Below, piece by piece: positions 27,825 to 37,222 of a DNA stretch of 64,000 nucleotides. The stretch lies in contig NZ_CP149803.1 of assembly GCF_037943105.1 (NCBI RefSeq), forward strand, positions 310,001-374,000, written 5' to 3'. The DNA is from Pseudomonas sp. TMP9. GTDB taxonomy: Bacteria; Pseudomonadota; Gammaproteobacteria; Pseudomonadales; Pseudomonadaceae. Made by a program: the position numbers and the translations under genes. The notes beneath the pieces were generated by a model, which worked only from the letters and a program-made list of their open reading frames with translations, was not told the origin of the DNA and did no database searches. Numbering within the stretch: position 1 is the stretch's first letter; each line of letters opens with the position of its first letter.

Positions 27825-29513
27825 CTAGGCAGAGCGCTGCGAGGTTAGACGCGCCGCGGCGTTGCCGGCCACGTAAAAAGGCGCCGTGCTACGCGGCAAA
27901 GAGCTGCGGCCGCGGATTTTGTCGGCAATCTTCTCGGCCATCATGATGGTCGGTGCATTCAGATTACCGGTGGTAATCTGCGGCATGATCGAGGCATCCA
28001 CCACGCGCAAGCCTTGCACGCCATGCACTCGGCCTTGGCCGTCAACTACTGCCAGAGCGTCTTCACCCATCTTGCACGAGCCGCATGGGTGGTAGGCGGT
28101 TTCGGCGTGTTCACGGATGAAGTCATCCAGTTGGGCGTCGGTTTGCACGTCCTGGCCGGGGCTGATCTCGCTGCCGCGATAAGGGTCCAGCGCGGATTGC
28201 GCCATGATTTCACGGGTGATGCGGATGCCGTCGCGGAACTCACGCCAGTCCTGCTCGTGCGCCATGTAATTGAAAAGGATGCTCGGGTGCTGGCGCGGGT
28301 CCTTGGATGTGACCTGAATGCGACCTCGGCTGGGCGAGCGCATGGAACCCATGTGCGCTTGAAAGCCATGTTCATTAACCGCGTTGCTGCCGTTGTAGTT
28401 AATCGCTACCGGCAGGAAGTGGTACTGGATGTTCGGCCACGCGAAATCCGCGCTGGAGCGGATAAAGCCGCCAGCTTCAAACTGGTTGCTGGCGCCGATG
28501 CCCTTGCCGAGGAACAGCCAGTTGGCACCAATCATCGGCTGATTCCACCATTGCAGTGCCGGGTACAGCGACACCGGCTGCTTGCAGGCGAACTGCAGGT
28601 ACACTTCTAGGTGGTCTTGCAGGTTCTGGCCGACGCCGGGCAGGTCGTGCACCAGTGGGATGTCCAGCTCGCGCAGCAGCGCTGCTGGGCCAATGCCTGA
28701 GCGTTGCAGCACTGGCGGAGAAGCAATCGCGCCGCTGCACAGCAGCACCTCGCGGCGCGCATTGACGGTGATTGGGGTGTCGTTGTCGCCCTGCAGATAA
28801 GCCACGCCGCTGGCGCGTTTGCCGTCGAACAGAATGCGGTCGGTGAGGGCGTGGGTGACGATGGTGAGGTTCGGCCGCTCGCGGGCCTGATCAAGGTAAC
28901 CGCGTGCCGTGCTGGCGCGCCGGCCCTCAGGAGTCACGGTGCGGTCCATCGGACCGAAGCCCTCCTGCTGATAGCCGTTGAGGTCGGAGGTGCGAGGGTA
29001 ACCGGCCTGTACGCCGGCTTCGATCATGGCGTGAAACAACGGGTTATTGCCGCTTTTAGGGGTGCTTACCGACACAGGGCCATCGCCGCCGTGGTAGGCA
29101 TTGGCGCCGATATCGCGGGTTTCTGCCTTGCGAAAATACGGCAGGCAGTCCAGATAGCTCCAGTCTTCTAAGCCTTTTTCTTTGGCCCAACCGTCGTAAT
29201 CCAGGGCGTTGCCACGGATGTAGCACATGCCGTTGATCAAGGACGAGCCGCCGAGCCCCTTGCCGCGTCCGCATTCCATGCGGCGGTTATTCATATGGGG
29301 CTCTGGGTCGGTCAAGTAGGCCCAGTTGTAGCGTTTGCCTTGCAGCGGGAAGGCCAGAGCAGCCGGCATCTGCGTGCGGAAGTCGAGGCGGTAATCGGGG
29401 CCGCCGGCCTCCAGCAGCAGCACGCTGACGCCTGTGTCTTCAGTTAGGCGGGTGGCCAAAACGTTACCGGCTGAGCCGGCGCCGATGATGATGTAGTCGA
29501 ATTCTTGAGACAT
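27825..29513 (-). CDS. betA: Choline dehydrogenase
   Basis: FAD-dependent GMC oxidoreductase that oxidises choline to betaine aldehyde and delivers electrons to the membrane respiratory chain. 562 residues from the ATG with AGGTGA upstream. The dinucleotide-binding motif [15 protein letters not shown] is at residues 8-22, the GMC signature [14 protein letters not shown] follows, and the C-terminus has HPCGSCKMG (catalytic His) and [19 protein letters not shown]. Last gene of betI-betB-betA, separated from betB by a 200-base repeat-bearing gap. Confidence 0.96.
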   Translation of the reverse strand: MSQEFDYIIIGAGSAGNVLATRLTEDTGVSVLLLEAGGPDYRLDFRTQMPAALAFPLQGKRYNWAYLTDPEPHMNNRRMECGRGKGLGGSSLINGMCYIRGNALDYDGWAKEKGLEDWSYLDCLPYFRKAETRDIGANAYHGGDGPVSVSTPKSGNNPLFHAMIEAGVQAGYPRTSDLNGYQQEGFGPMDRTVTPEGRRASTARGYLDQARERPNLTIVTHALTDRILFDGKRASGVAYLQGDNDTPITVNARREVLLCSGAIASPPVLQRSGIGPAALLRELDIPLVHDLPGVGQNLQDHLEVYLQFACKQPVSLYPALQWWNQPMIGANWLFLGKGIGASNQFEAGGFIRSSADFAWPNIQYHFLPVAINYNGSNAVNEHGFQAHMGSMRSPSRGRIQVTSKDPRQHPSILFNYMAHEQDWREFRDGIRITREIMAQSALDPYRGSEISPGQDVQTDAQLDDFIREHAETAYHPCGSCKMGEDALAVVDGQGRVHGVQGLRVVDASIMPQITTGNLNAPTIMMAEKIADKIRGRSSLPRSTAPFYVAGNAAARLTSQRSA

Positions 29514-29530
29514 GGTCGTCACCTGTAATA

Positions 29531-29709
29531 GCGGGTCTGCGCAACCCGCAGGGTGGGTTAGGCGCAAGACCGGGCTTGGATATTCATCCGATCTTGGTGC
29601 GCCGTAACCCAGCGGGTTGATCGGGCGGGTGAGCGGGTCGGTTACGAGGCGTCTGCTTGCGCTGAGACTTCAGGCCTAGACGTTCGCGTCGCTAACCCAC
29701 CCTGCGAGT
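29531..29709. repeat. GGGTGGGTTAGGCGC-type repeats filling the betB-betA gap
   Basis: Contains GCGGGT...ACCCGC hairpins, the motif AGGGTGGGTTAGGCGCAAG and, at the far end, the inverted CTAACCCACCCTGCGAG. A related unit is at 40698-40808. The arms could fold the betB-betA message and stabilise the betB part. Confidence 0.6.
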
Positions 29710-29715
29710 AGGTAT

Positions 29716-31185
29716 TTAGAACACCGAGGCGTAGTCGCCCATTTCGAGCTGCACTGATTTCAGGCGGGTGTAATGCAGCAGCGTGGTCAGGCCGTTTTCG
29801 CGGCCCACGCCTGACTGCTTGTAACCGCCCACGGGCATTTGCGCTGCCGATTCGCCCCACGTGTTGATCCAGCAGATACCGGCTTCCAGCTGGTGGATAA
29901 CCCGGTGCGCACGGTTCAGGTCGCTGGTCACGACGCCGGCGGCCAAGCCATAGTCGGTGGCATTGGCGCGGCGGATCACTTCTTCTTCCGTGTCGTAAAC
30001 CAGGATGCTCATGACCGGGCCGAATATTTCCTCTCGCACGATGGTCATCTGGTCTGTGCAGTCGGTGAATACCGTGGCTGCGACATAGGCGCCCTTGGCG
30101 TACTCGCCTTCGGTTACGCGATTACCGCCAATCAGCAGGCGCGCGCCTTCGTTGCGGCCTTTGTCGATGTAATCGAGCACGCTTTCCATGTGGGCCGTGC
30201 TGACCAGTGGGCCGAAGTTGGTGGCCTCGATCTGCGGGTCGCCAAGGCGAATGCGTTTGACCCGCTCCAGTACTTTGGCCTCGAAGCGCGCTTGCAGCAT
30301 GCGTGGCACAAATACGCGGGTACCATTGGTGCAGACTTGGCCGCAGCTGTAGAAGTTGGCCATGACCGCGATATCGGCGGCGCGGTCGAGGTCAGCGTCT
30401 TCAAAGATGATCAAGGGCGATTTGCCGCCCAATTCCATGGTTACGTCTTTTAGTGACGAGCTGGAGGCGCTGGCCATGACTTTTTTGCCGGTCACGGTGC
30501 CGCCGGTAAAAGAGATTTTCTCGATGCCCGGGTGCTCGGTGAGCCACTGGCCCACCTGGCCGTCGCCGGTCAAGACGTTGAAGACGCCATCTGGTACGCC
30601 GGCTTCGCTGTAAATTTCCGCGAGCTTTATCGCCGACAGTGGCGTGACTTCACTGGGTTTGAAAATCATCGCATTACCGGCCGCCAAGGCTGGGGCCGAT
30701 TTCCATAGAGCGATCTGGATCGGGTAATTCCACGCGCCAATACCGGCTACTACGCCCAACGGCTCGCGGCGGGTGTAGACAAAACTGCTGTCGCGCAGCG
30801 GAATTTGCTCGCCTTCGATGGCCGGAATCAGCCCGGCGTAGTACTCCAGCACATCAGCGCCGGTGACGATATCGACAGTGCGGGTTTCGCTCAAAGGCTT
30901 GCCGGTGTCGAGGGTTTCCAGCGCGGCCAGCTCATCGTTGCGCTCACGCAGGATGTCCACGGCCCTGCGCAAGATGCGCGAACGCTGCATGGCGGTCATC
31001 GCCGCCCAGACTTTTTGCCCGGCCTCCGCACTGGTGACGGCGCGTTCGACGTCAGCTTGGCCGGCGTGTTGCACCACGGCCAGTAGCTCGCCGTTGGCGG
31101 GGTTGAGGCTGTTAAAGGTGCGGTTGCTGCTGGCGGCGCTAAGCGCGCCGTGGATGTAGAGGGTTTGTTCGGGGAAGCGCGGCAT
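29716..31185 (-). CDS. betB: Betaine aldehyde dehydrogenase
   Basis: NAD(P)-dependent aldehyde dehydrogenase converting betaine aldehyde to glycine betaine. At 489 residues it is full length. Cofactor-binding [12 protein letters not shown], catalytic Glu in [10 protein letters not shown] and catalytic Cys in [13 protein letters not shown] are intact. The ATG has GAGAGGAACGACC upstream. A perfect 11-bp inverted repeat, the likely BetI operator, sits about 80 bases before the start, so betBA may be transcribed separately from betI. Confidence 0.97.
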   Translation of the reverse strand: MPRFPEQTLYIHGALSAASSNRTFNSLNPANGELLAVVQHAGQADVERAVTSAEAGQKVWAAMTAMQRSRILRRAVDILRERNDELAALETLDTGKPLSETRTVDIVTGADVLEYYAGLIPAIEGEQIPLRDSSFVYTRREPLGVVAGIGAWNYPIQIALWKSAPALAAGNAMIFKPSEVTPLSAIKLAEIYSEAGVPDGVFNVLTGDGQVGQWLTEHPGIEKISFTGGTVTGKKVMASASSSSLKDVTMELGGKSPLIIFEDADLDRAADIAVMANFYSCGQVCTNGTRVFVPRMLQARFEAKVLERVKRIRLGDPQIEATNFGPLVSTAHMESVLDYIDKGRNEGARLLIGGNRVTEGEYAKGAYVAATVFTDCTDQMTIVREEIFGPVMSILVYDTEEEVIRRANATDYGLAAGVVTSDLNRAHRVIHQLEAGICWINTWGESAAQMPVGGYKQSGVGRENGLTTLLHYTRLKSVQLEMGDYASVF

Positions 31186-31260
31186 GGTCGTTCCTCTCGT
31201 CGGTGAAGCGCGGACGTAAGAGCCGCCCGGCGCGGGGAATTAGCTAGCAAGCTTACTTTA

Positions 31261-31288
31261 TTTTTATTGATCGTTCAATCAATAAAAA
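31261..31288. promoter_or_regulatory. Probable BetI operator in the betI-betB gap
   Basis: TTTTTATTGAT-CGTTCA-ATCAATAAAAA: perfect 11-bp inverted arms with a 6-base spacer. On the minus strand it holds TTGAAC with TAAGCT 17 bases later as a possible promoter for betB. Palindrome length and location fit a TetR-family regulator such as BetI. Confidence 0.7.
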
Positions 31289-31355
31289 CCAGTAGGTAAG
31301 CACAAACCCTTGCAGGGCGTGGCCTGCAGCGGTTTTTACCGCAGGGTTGCAATGG

Positions 31356-31949
31356 CTAACGGGCAGAGGTGCCCAGTTGCAAGTCAAGGTAATCACACGC
31401 GATGTTGGCCGCCTGCTGGGTGTCGAAGGTTTCCCCAGTCAGGGCGCCGCGCAGCCATAAACCGTCGATTAACGCCGCCAAGCCTCGCGCTGCTTGGCGC
31501 GCCTCAGCAGTGGGCATCGCGCGAAGAAACTGACTGCACAGGTTGGAGTACAAACGCTGGTCGTTAACCCGCTGCAAACGGCGCAGGGAGGGCTGATGCA
31601 TGCTGCTGGCCCAGAACGCCAGCCAGGTTTTCATCGCGGCGCTGTTAACCTGGCTGCTGTCGAAGTTGCCTTCGATCATCGCGCGCAGGTGTAACCGCGG
31701 GCTGTCCTCTAACAGGGTGGCACGGCGTTCGCGCACCGCCACGTTAAGCGAGCGCATCAAGTGACGCATGGTCGCTTCAAGCAGGCCGTTCTTATCTTTG
31801 AAGTAATGGCTGATGATGCCATTCGACACCCCGGCTAAGCGTGCGATGTAAGCAATGCTGGCGTCACCCAGGCCGACTTGGTCGACGGCCTGCAAGGTGG
31901 CGTTAATCAGTTGTGAGCGGCGAATGGGCTGCATGCCAATCTTGGGCAT
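31356..31949 (-). CDS. betI: TetR-family repressor BetI
   Basis: Choline-responsive repressor of the bet genes. 197 residues from the ATG preceded by GGAG six bases away; an in-frame start 72 bases earlier has no such site. The helix-turn-helix is at about residues 25-50 ([29 protein letters not shown]), and the C-terminal domain with [16 protein letters not shown] forms the ligand pocket. It lies 170 bases before betB, with the probable operator in between. Confidence 0.95.
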   Translation of the reverse strand: MPKIGMQPIRRSQLINATLQAVDQVGLGDASIAYIARLAGVSNGIISHYFKDKNGLLEATMRHLMRSLNVAVRERRATLLEDSPRLHLRAMIEGNFDSSQVNSAAMKTWLAFWASSMHQPSLRRLQRVNDQRLYSNLCSQFLRAMPTAEARQAARGLAALIDGLWLRGALTGETFDTQQAANIACDYLDLQLGTSAR

Positions 31950-32088
31950 TTGGCACTCCGTAAACAGGCGGTGGGTTGAGCTGCCAGCGTGCGCAGTCAT
32001 GGGCGGCAGCCATTTTGCCACGTGCGATCGGCTTTTTCATGGATCAGGGTTAATGCGGGCGCTGCTGCAGTTGCGCAGTGTGATGGAT

Positions 32089-32116
32089 TAAAAAACGGGC
32101 CTGCGCCCGTTTTTTT
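32089..32116 (-). terminator. Intrinsic terminator after the choline-transport cluster
   Basis: Stem of AAAAAACGGGC/GCCCGTTTTTT with a CTGC loop lying 20 bases after the last transporter gene. The A/T flanks give a U-run on both strands. Confidence 0.88.
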
Positions 32117-32135
32117 AATCAGCCGCCGGGGCGGT

Positions 32136-32993
32136 TTATTTCAGCCATTCGGCCACACGCTCTGGGTGCTTAGCGACCCAGTCTTTGGCGGCGGCTTCTG
32201 GCTTGGCGCCCTCACGGACGGCAAGCATCACCGCGCCAATTTCTGCGCTGTTCCAGTTGAACTTGTTGAGGAAGGCTACCGCCTCTGGCGCTTTGTCTTT
32301 CAGGCTCGGGTTAGCCACGGTGTCGACATGCTCAGCGTCGCCAAAGACGTTCTGTGGGTCGTCGAGAAAGCGCAGGTTCCACTTGGCGAACATCCAATGC
32401 GGTACCCAGCCCGGTACGACGATGGCTTTTTGCGATTTTTCGGCGCGTGCCAGCGCGGAGGCCATGGCCGGGCCTGAACTGCTCAGCAGTTTTAGGTCGA
32501 GTTTGTAGACCTTAATCGCCTCTTCGGTGCGCACCATGATGCCAGCGCCTGCGTCAATGCCGGTGATCTGCCCGTTGAAGTCTTTAGCGTACGTATTGAG
32601 GTCTGCAATGCTTTTGGCTTTGACATAGTCCGGGACCACTAGGCCGATTTTTGCGCCGTCATAGTTGGTGCCGAGGGTTTCCACCTTGTCTTTGACCTTG
32701 GCGTAATACTCGCCGTGGGTGACCGGCAACCAGGCGCTGAGGGTGATGTCGAGGTCGCCGCGGGCGACGCCATTCCACATGATGGCAGGCTCAACGGGCA
32801 GCATTTTGACGCTGTAACCCAGTTTGCTCTGCAGAATTTCTGCAGCCACATGGCTGGTGGCGACGCTGTCGTCCCAACCGTTAACGAAACCGATTTTCAG
32901 CTCTGGCTTGTCAGCGGCCATAGCGCTGGACATGCCCAGCGCCAGTGTGGCGACGCCGAGTGCTTGCAGGCAACGAGTCTTAAATATACGCAT
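32136..32993 (-). CDS. Second glycine-betaine/choline-type periplasmic binding protein
   Basis: Substrate-binding protein of the OpuAC family, 285 residues with a signal peptide ending at AMA (about residue 26). Family features include KIGFVNGWDDSVATSHVAAEIL, MWNGVARGDLDITLSAWLP and VPGWVPHWMFAKWNLRFLDDP (aromatic residues for quaternary amines). It differs clearly from CbcX upstream, so it likely brings a different substrate (betaine, carnitine or another choline-like compound) to the same CbcVW core. No dedicated permease is nearby. It occupies the place where relatives carry betT. Confidence 0.88.
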   Translation of the reverse strand: MRIFKTRCLQALGVATLALGMSSAMAADKPELKIGFVNGWDDSVATSHVAAEILQSKLGYSVKMLPVEPAIMWNGVARGDLDITLSAWLPVTHGEYYAKVKDKVETLGTNYDGAKIGLVVPDYVKAKSIADLNTYAKDFNGQITGIDAGAGIMVRTEEAIKVYKLDLKLLSSSGPAMASALARAEKSQKAIVVPGWVPHWMFAKWNLRFLDDPQNVFGDAEHVDTVANPSLKDKAPEAVAFLNKFNWNSAEIGAVMLAVREGAKPEAAAKDWVAKHPERVAEWLK

Positions 32994-33093
32994 AATAAAT
33001 GTGCTCCATTAGGTACACCGCTGGTGCAACGGCGGTGCGGGTTTGGCGGTACATACAGCAGCGCGGGCAGGCGTTGGCGCCTGCCCGGCGGAC

Positions 33094-34038
33094 TTAGAGT
33101 TCGAGGTACTTTTTAACGGCGGCGGTGCCGTCTTTACCGTCATAGGTGGTCACGCCCTGCAACCACTGGTCGAGGATCTGTGGGTTGGCGCGGATCCAGT
33201 TTTTGGCGACGGTGGTGGGGTCTTCTTTTTGCAGCACTTTGTCCATCAGCTGGCTTTCAATTTCGACGCTGAATTGCAGGTTATTCAGCAGTTTGCCGAC
33301 GTTGGCGCAGCGCGCCTCGTAGCCTTTAGACACCACGGTGTAGACTTTGGCCGCGCCATAATCGGGGCCGAACACCTCGTCACCGCCGTCTAGGTAGGTG
33401 ATGTCCTGCTGGGTGTTCATCGGGTGCGGTGCCCAGCCAAGAAATACCACGGGCTGTTGCTTTCTTACCGCGCGTTGCACTTGCACCAGCATGCCAGCTT
33501 CACTGGACTCAACCATGCGGAAGTCGCCCAGCGCGTACTGGTTGTTCTCGATCATCTTCTCGATCAACAGGTTGCCGTCGTTACCCGGCTCAATGGCGTA
33601 GATTTTGCCGCCCAGTTGGTCTTTAAATTTGGCGATGTCCTGAAACGTTTTAAGGCCGGCTTCAGCTGCATAGGTCGGCACCGCCAAGGTGTACTTGGCG
33701 CCTTCGAGGTTGGCCTTGGGCAGCACTTTGACGCCGTCGTCTTTAAGGAATGGTTCAATCACCGCGTCCATTGAGGGCGCCCAGTAACCGAGAAAGACAT
33801 CAATCTGACCTTTCTTCACGCCGGTAAATGCAATAGGCACCGAGGCCATGATTTTGCGCGGCTGGTAGCCCAGCCCTTCGGTCAGGGTCATGGCCACGCC
33901 GGTGGTGGCGGCAATGTCTGCCCAACCGATTTCCGCAAAGCGCACCTGCTTACAGCTTTCGGGTTCTTGGGCAAAGGCGGCCTGGGTCAGGGCGCAGCTG
34001 ATCAGGGTGACGCCAGCAAGGCTTTTAATCGAATTCAT
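33094..34038 (-). CDS. cbcX: Choline ABC transporter binding protein CbcX
   Basis: Periplasmic choline-binding protein, 314 residues from the ATG preceded by AAGGAG (18 bases inside the longer frame). The signal peptide ends near residue 23 (AAFA). Motifs RFAEIGWADIAATTGVA, DVFLGYWAPSMD and PVVFLGWAPHPMN place the Trp/Tyr residues of the quaternary-ammonium box. It follows cbcW by 30 bases in the cbcV-cbcW-cbcX order. Confidence 0.93.
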   Translation of the reverse strand: MNSIKSLAGVTLISCALTQAAFAQEPESCKQVRFAEIGWADIAATTGVAMTLTEGLGYQPRKIMASVPIAFTGVKKGQIDVFLGYWAPSMDAVIEPFLKDDGVKVLPKANLEGAKYTLAVPTYAAEAGLKTFQDIAKFKDQLGGKIYAIEPGNDGNLLIEKMIENNQYALGDFRMVESSEAGMLVQVQRAVRKQQPVVFLGWAPHPMNTQQDITYLDGGDEVFGPDYGAAKVYTVVSKGYEARCANVGKLLNNLQFSVEIESQLMDKVLQKEDPTTVAKNWIRANPQILDQWLQGVTTYDGKDGTAAVKKYLEL

Positions 34039-34068
34039 GGCTAACTCCTTGAGCAAAAAATAGGGGGC

Positions 34069-34950
34069 TTATGAGCGTTGCAACTTGGCGTTGAGCCAAG
34101 CAAGCACGCCGGGACGATTAGCCCGTTGCGGGGTGCCGAAGCTTTCGGTGATGCGGTCGAGGATGATGGCCAGCAGCACCACAGCCATGCCGCTTTCAAA
34201 GCCCAGACCGATATCCAGGCGCTGAATACTGGCCAGCACCTCGTTGCCCAAGCCACCGGCACCGACCATCGAGGCGATGATGACCATCGACAGGGCCATC
34301 ATGATGGTCTGGTTAACCCCGGCCATGATCGACGGCATGGCGTTGGGCAGCTGCACTTTGAACAGCAGCTGACGCCCCGTGCAGCCGAACGACTGGCCAG
34401 CTTCGACGATTTCTTTATTCACTTGGCGGATGCCCAAGTTGGTCAGGCGCACCGCCGGCGGCATGGCGAAGATCACCGTGGCGATAATGCCGGGCACCCG
34501 CCCAAGGCCGAATAACATGGCCGCCGGGATCAGGTAGACGAACGCCGGCATGGTCTGCATAAAATCCAGAATCGGCCGAATGGTGGTGGCCACCCGCTCG
34601 CTGCTGGCGGCCCAGATGCCCAGCGGGATGCCGATCAACAAGCTAATCAGAGTGGCGGAGAAGGTCAGGCCGAGGGTCACCACGGTCTGCTCCCAGAAAC
34701 CGGTCATCACGATCAGTGCAAAAGAAATGCCGGTAAATACTGCGAATTTAACGCCAATGCGCCACAAGCCAAGGCCGACGATCATGGCAATCAGCAGCCA
34801 CGCAGGCGGCCACATCAGCAGGTTTTCCAGCCCCTCGGAGAAGCCATTGACCACACTGCCAACGTTGTCAAAGGCGCCGCTGTAGTTATCCAGCAAGTAT
34901 TCCACGCCGTCGTTAACCCAGGTGCCTAGGTCGATTATTTTCTCACTCAT
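34069..34950 (-). CDS. cbcW: Choline ABC transporter permease CbcW
   Basis: Inner-membrane permease of the ProW/OpuAB type, 293 residues with about six to seven hydrophobic helices. The cytoplasmic coupling motif EAGQSFGCTGRQLLFKVQLPNAMPSI is intact. The C-terminus is QRSFGTPQ-like and basic. The start overlaps the end of cbcV by eight bases, giving translational coupling. Confidence 0.94.
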   Translation of the reverse strand: MSEKIIDLGTWVNDGVEYLLDNYSGAFDNVGSVVNGFSEGLENLLMWPPAWLLIAMIVGLGLWRIGVKFAVFTGISFALIVMTGFWEQTVVTLGLTFSATLISLLIGIPLGIWAASSERVATTIRPILDFMQTMPAFVYLIPAAMLFGLGRVPGIIATVIFAMPPAVRLTNLGIRQVNKEIVEAGQSFGCTGRQLLFKVQLPNAMPSIMAGVNQTIMMALSMVIIASMVGAGGLGNEVLASIQRLDIGLGFESGMAVVLLAIILDRITESFGTPQRANRPGVLAWLNAKLQRS

Positions 34951-36148
34951 TGGATTCTCCCTGCAGGCGGCTCAGCAGGTTGCCCTTGCTGATAGAACCG
35001 CTGTATTGGCCGTCCTCGTCCACCACCGGCACCGGGCCGTCGGTGTCTACTACGCGTTCGATGATCTGCTCCAGTGACATGTCATGGGACAGTGGTTCGA
35101 TCTGTTGCAGGGCATCGTTTTCAAGCGGTTGTACCGCGTAGCCGTTGACCATCAAGGCGATTTTTCCCAGGCTGATGGAGCCTTGGAACTCATTGTTTTC
35201 ATTGACGATAAAGGCGTAATGCTGGTCTTGGTCCTGCAGGTCTTGGCAGATCTGTGCGGCATCCGGCGTTTCACCGTTGTGCCCATACAGCGGCACGGTG
35301 TCGGTCATCAACTGGCTGGCGGTGAGGTAACGGCTGGTGTCGACGGTGTCGAAGAAATTGCGCACGTAGTCGCTGGCGGGGTTGTCCACCAGCTCTTGCG
35401 GGGTGCCGACTTGCACCAGCTTGCCGCCTTCCATGATGCCGATGCGGGTACCAATGCGCATGGCCTCCTCAATATCGTGAGAGACGAAGATGATGGTGCG
35501 CCGATGCTCTTTTTGCAGGTCCAGCAACAGGTCTTGCATCTCGCGGCGCATCAATGGGTCGAGGGCTGAAAAGGCTTCGTCCATGATCATCATTGAGGGG
35601 TCTACCGCTAATGCGCGGGCCAGGCCGACGCGTTGCTGCATGCCGCCGGACAGCTCATGCGGGTACATATCGGCAAAGGTGTCCAGGCCCACTTGGGTGA
35701 GCACCTCCATGGCTTTCTCGGCGCGCTCTTTGCGCGGTACGCCGGCGACTTCCAGGCCGAAGGCGGCGTTATCGAGCACGCTCAGCGAAGGCATCAGTGC
35801 GAATGATTGAAAGACCATGCTCATGTCGCGGCGGCGCAATTCAACCAGCTCCGCTTGTTGCATCTTCGCCACGTTCTGGCCGTCGATGAAAACGTCACCG
35901 GCGCTGGGCTCAACCAAGCGGTTGATCAAGCGAATCAAAGTCGACTTGCCCGAGCCGGAAAGGCCCATCAGCACGAAAATTTCGCCTTCTGCAACGCTGA
36001 ATGACACGTCACTGACGCCGATGACGGCACCCTTTTCCGCGAGGATGCGTTCTTTGTCCCAACCTTGTTTCAGCAGGTCGATGGCGTCTTGTGGGTGATC
36101 ACCGAAAACTTTGTAGAGGTTTTCGACAACTATTTTTCCTGATGGCAT
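34943..36148 (-). CDS. cbcV: Choline ABC transporter ATP-binding protein CbcV
   Basis: ATPase of the OpuAA/ProV type, 401 residues. Walker A GLSGSGKST, signature LSGGMQQRV, Walker B MIMDEAFSALDP and the switch His in FVSHD are present. Two C-terminal CBS domains (about 275-400) are expected to sense ionic strength or nucleotides. First gene of cbcVWX plus the second binding protein. The ribosome-binding site is AAGGGA about 11 bases upstream. The upstream region exceeds one kilobase. Confidence 0.94.
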   Translation of the reverse strand: MPSGKIVVENLYKVFGDHPQDAIDLLKQGWDKERILAEKGAVIGVSDVSFSVAEGEIFVLMGLSGSGKSTLIRLINRLVEPSAGDVFIDGQNVAKMQQAELVELRRRDMSMVFQSFALMPSLSVLDNAAFGLEVAGVPRKERAEKAMEVLTQVGLDTFADMYPHELSGGMQQRVGLARALAVDPSMMIMDEAFSALDPLMRREMQDLLLDLQKEHRRTIIFVSHDIEEAMRIGTRIGIMEGGKLVQVGTPQELVDNPASDYVRNFFDTVDTSRYLTASQLMTDTVPLYGHNGETPDAAQICQDLQDQDQHYAFIVNENNEFQGSISLGKIALMVNGYAVQPLENDALQQIEPLSHDMSLEQIIERVVDTDGPVPVVDEDGQYSGSISKGNLLSRLQGESNE

Positions 36149-37222
36149 GCAGTGTGTGTCCCTTCAAGGGGCCTGCTTCTATGCGCTGGGCAAATGCCGA
36201 GGCAATGACGAACAGCGCGCGCTGATAAAGGCGGGCGTGGCAGGCTTGAGTGGGTGTAGGCAGGGGCGGATATCGCGGCGGGGTGACGCAAGTGGCGTCG
36301 GGCACAGAGACGGCCTCGCTCCAGGTACGCAATGACCGTGGGCGAAACGCGAGAATGCTGGTGAGTAAACCGTTCTTTGCCGTATTGCAAACCGTGATCC
36401 AAAACCTCTGCGGGTGAAGCCGCCCGATCATTCGGGCAAACACATCTGTTAAAAGCTGTGTTGGAGTGTGAGCGTCGGCTAGGTCGTGCTCGCCATGGTG
36501 AGCAGGTTCAGCGGGTCATCATCATCACCGGCAAATCGTTATGGATTAGCAGCGAAAATCAGTTGGATGATTAGGCTGAAATGGGGCGGCCTAGCGACTG
36601 CCTTTAAAAACCATAACAGATGTTTCGCCGTCTTGGGTCAGGCTGCAAGCCACGGCGGCCGTGGTTTGCAGTGTTTAAAAAGGTCGCAGGTAAGGTAGCG
36701 AGGGGGTTACGCGGCATTCGTAAAAATGTGTAATTTTTTTTGAACAGATGATTTTTTCAGGGTTTTTATTGATTGACTGTTCAGTCTAAAAAAGAAAATA
36801 GAGTAATCAGTCGCGGGAAGAAAACACCAGACATTCGCCGAAAAAGGACAGCTGCTCGGCTGCGAATTGTGGGTAAGCTGGCGTGTTGGTTCACGGCTAT
36901 TTTTGAGCCGATTGTGCTGATTTTCGAGTGGTTGTCATTGGGCATTGCGACGTCTTTTTTGCACTGTAATTGAGGTCGTTGCGCGCGCCATATCGGCCTG
37001 GCTGAATGCATAGAACAAGGGCAAATGGCCGAGGTTAAGTGAGCGTTTGAGGTCAATGCCTTGCTCAGCGCATGGGCTAAAAAGAGGCTGCTTAAATGTG
37101 GCGTCCAAACCGGAGCACGCTGGCAATCGGCCGATATTTCATCAATGCGGCAAAAACGTACGCCGCTGTTCATCTAAACTGGCTTCATTGATGGTGTTTT
37201 TGTCTTTAAGCGAGTGCCGTTT
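36149..37222. other. One-kilobase region upstream of cbcV, no gene found
   Basis: No convincing coding frame on either strand. It includes a hairpin TGCAAGCCACG/CGTGGTTTGCA at 36644-36670, an AT-rich tract at 36720-36800 that looks promoter-like, and a partial copy of the bet operator at 36763-36793. In several pseudomonads this neighbourhood carries betT, so it may be what remains after gene loss, or a long cbcV leader. Confidence 0.55.
36763..36793. promoter_or_regulatory. Orphan BetI-like half-operator
   Basis: Repeats exactly the 11-base arm TTTTTATTGAT of the operator before betB, followed by GACTGTTCAGTC, which forms its own 5-bp inverted repeat. TTGACT lies within it as a possible -35 box. 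No gene starts within 400 bases on either strand. Confidence 0.5.

Noticed and set aside
36099..36443. Minus-strand frame upstream of cbcV
   Set aside because: Overlaps the cbcV start, has no ribosome-binding site and no similarity to BetT or any family I know.
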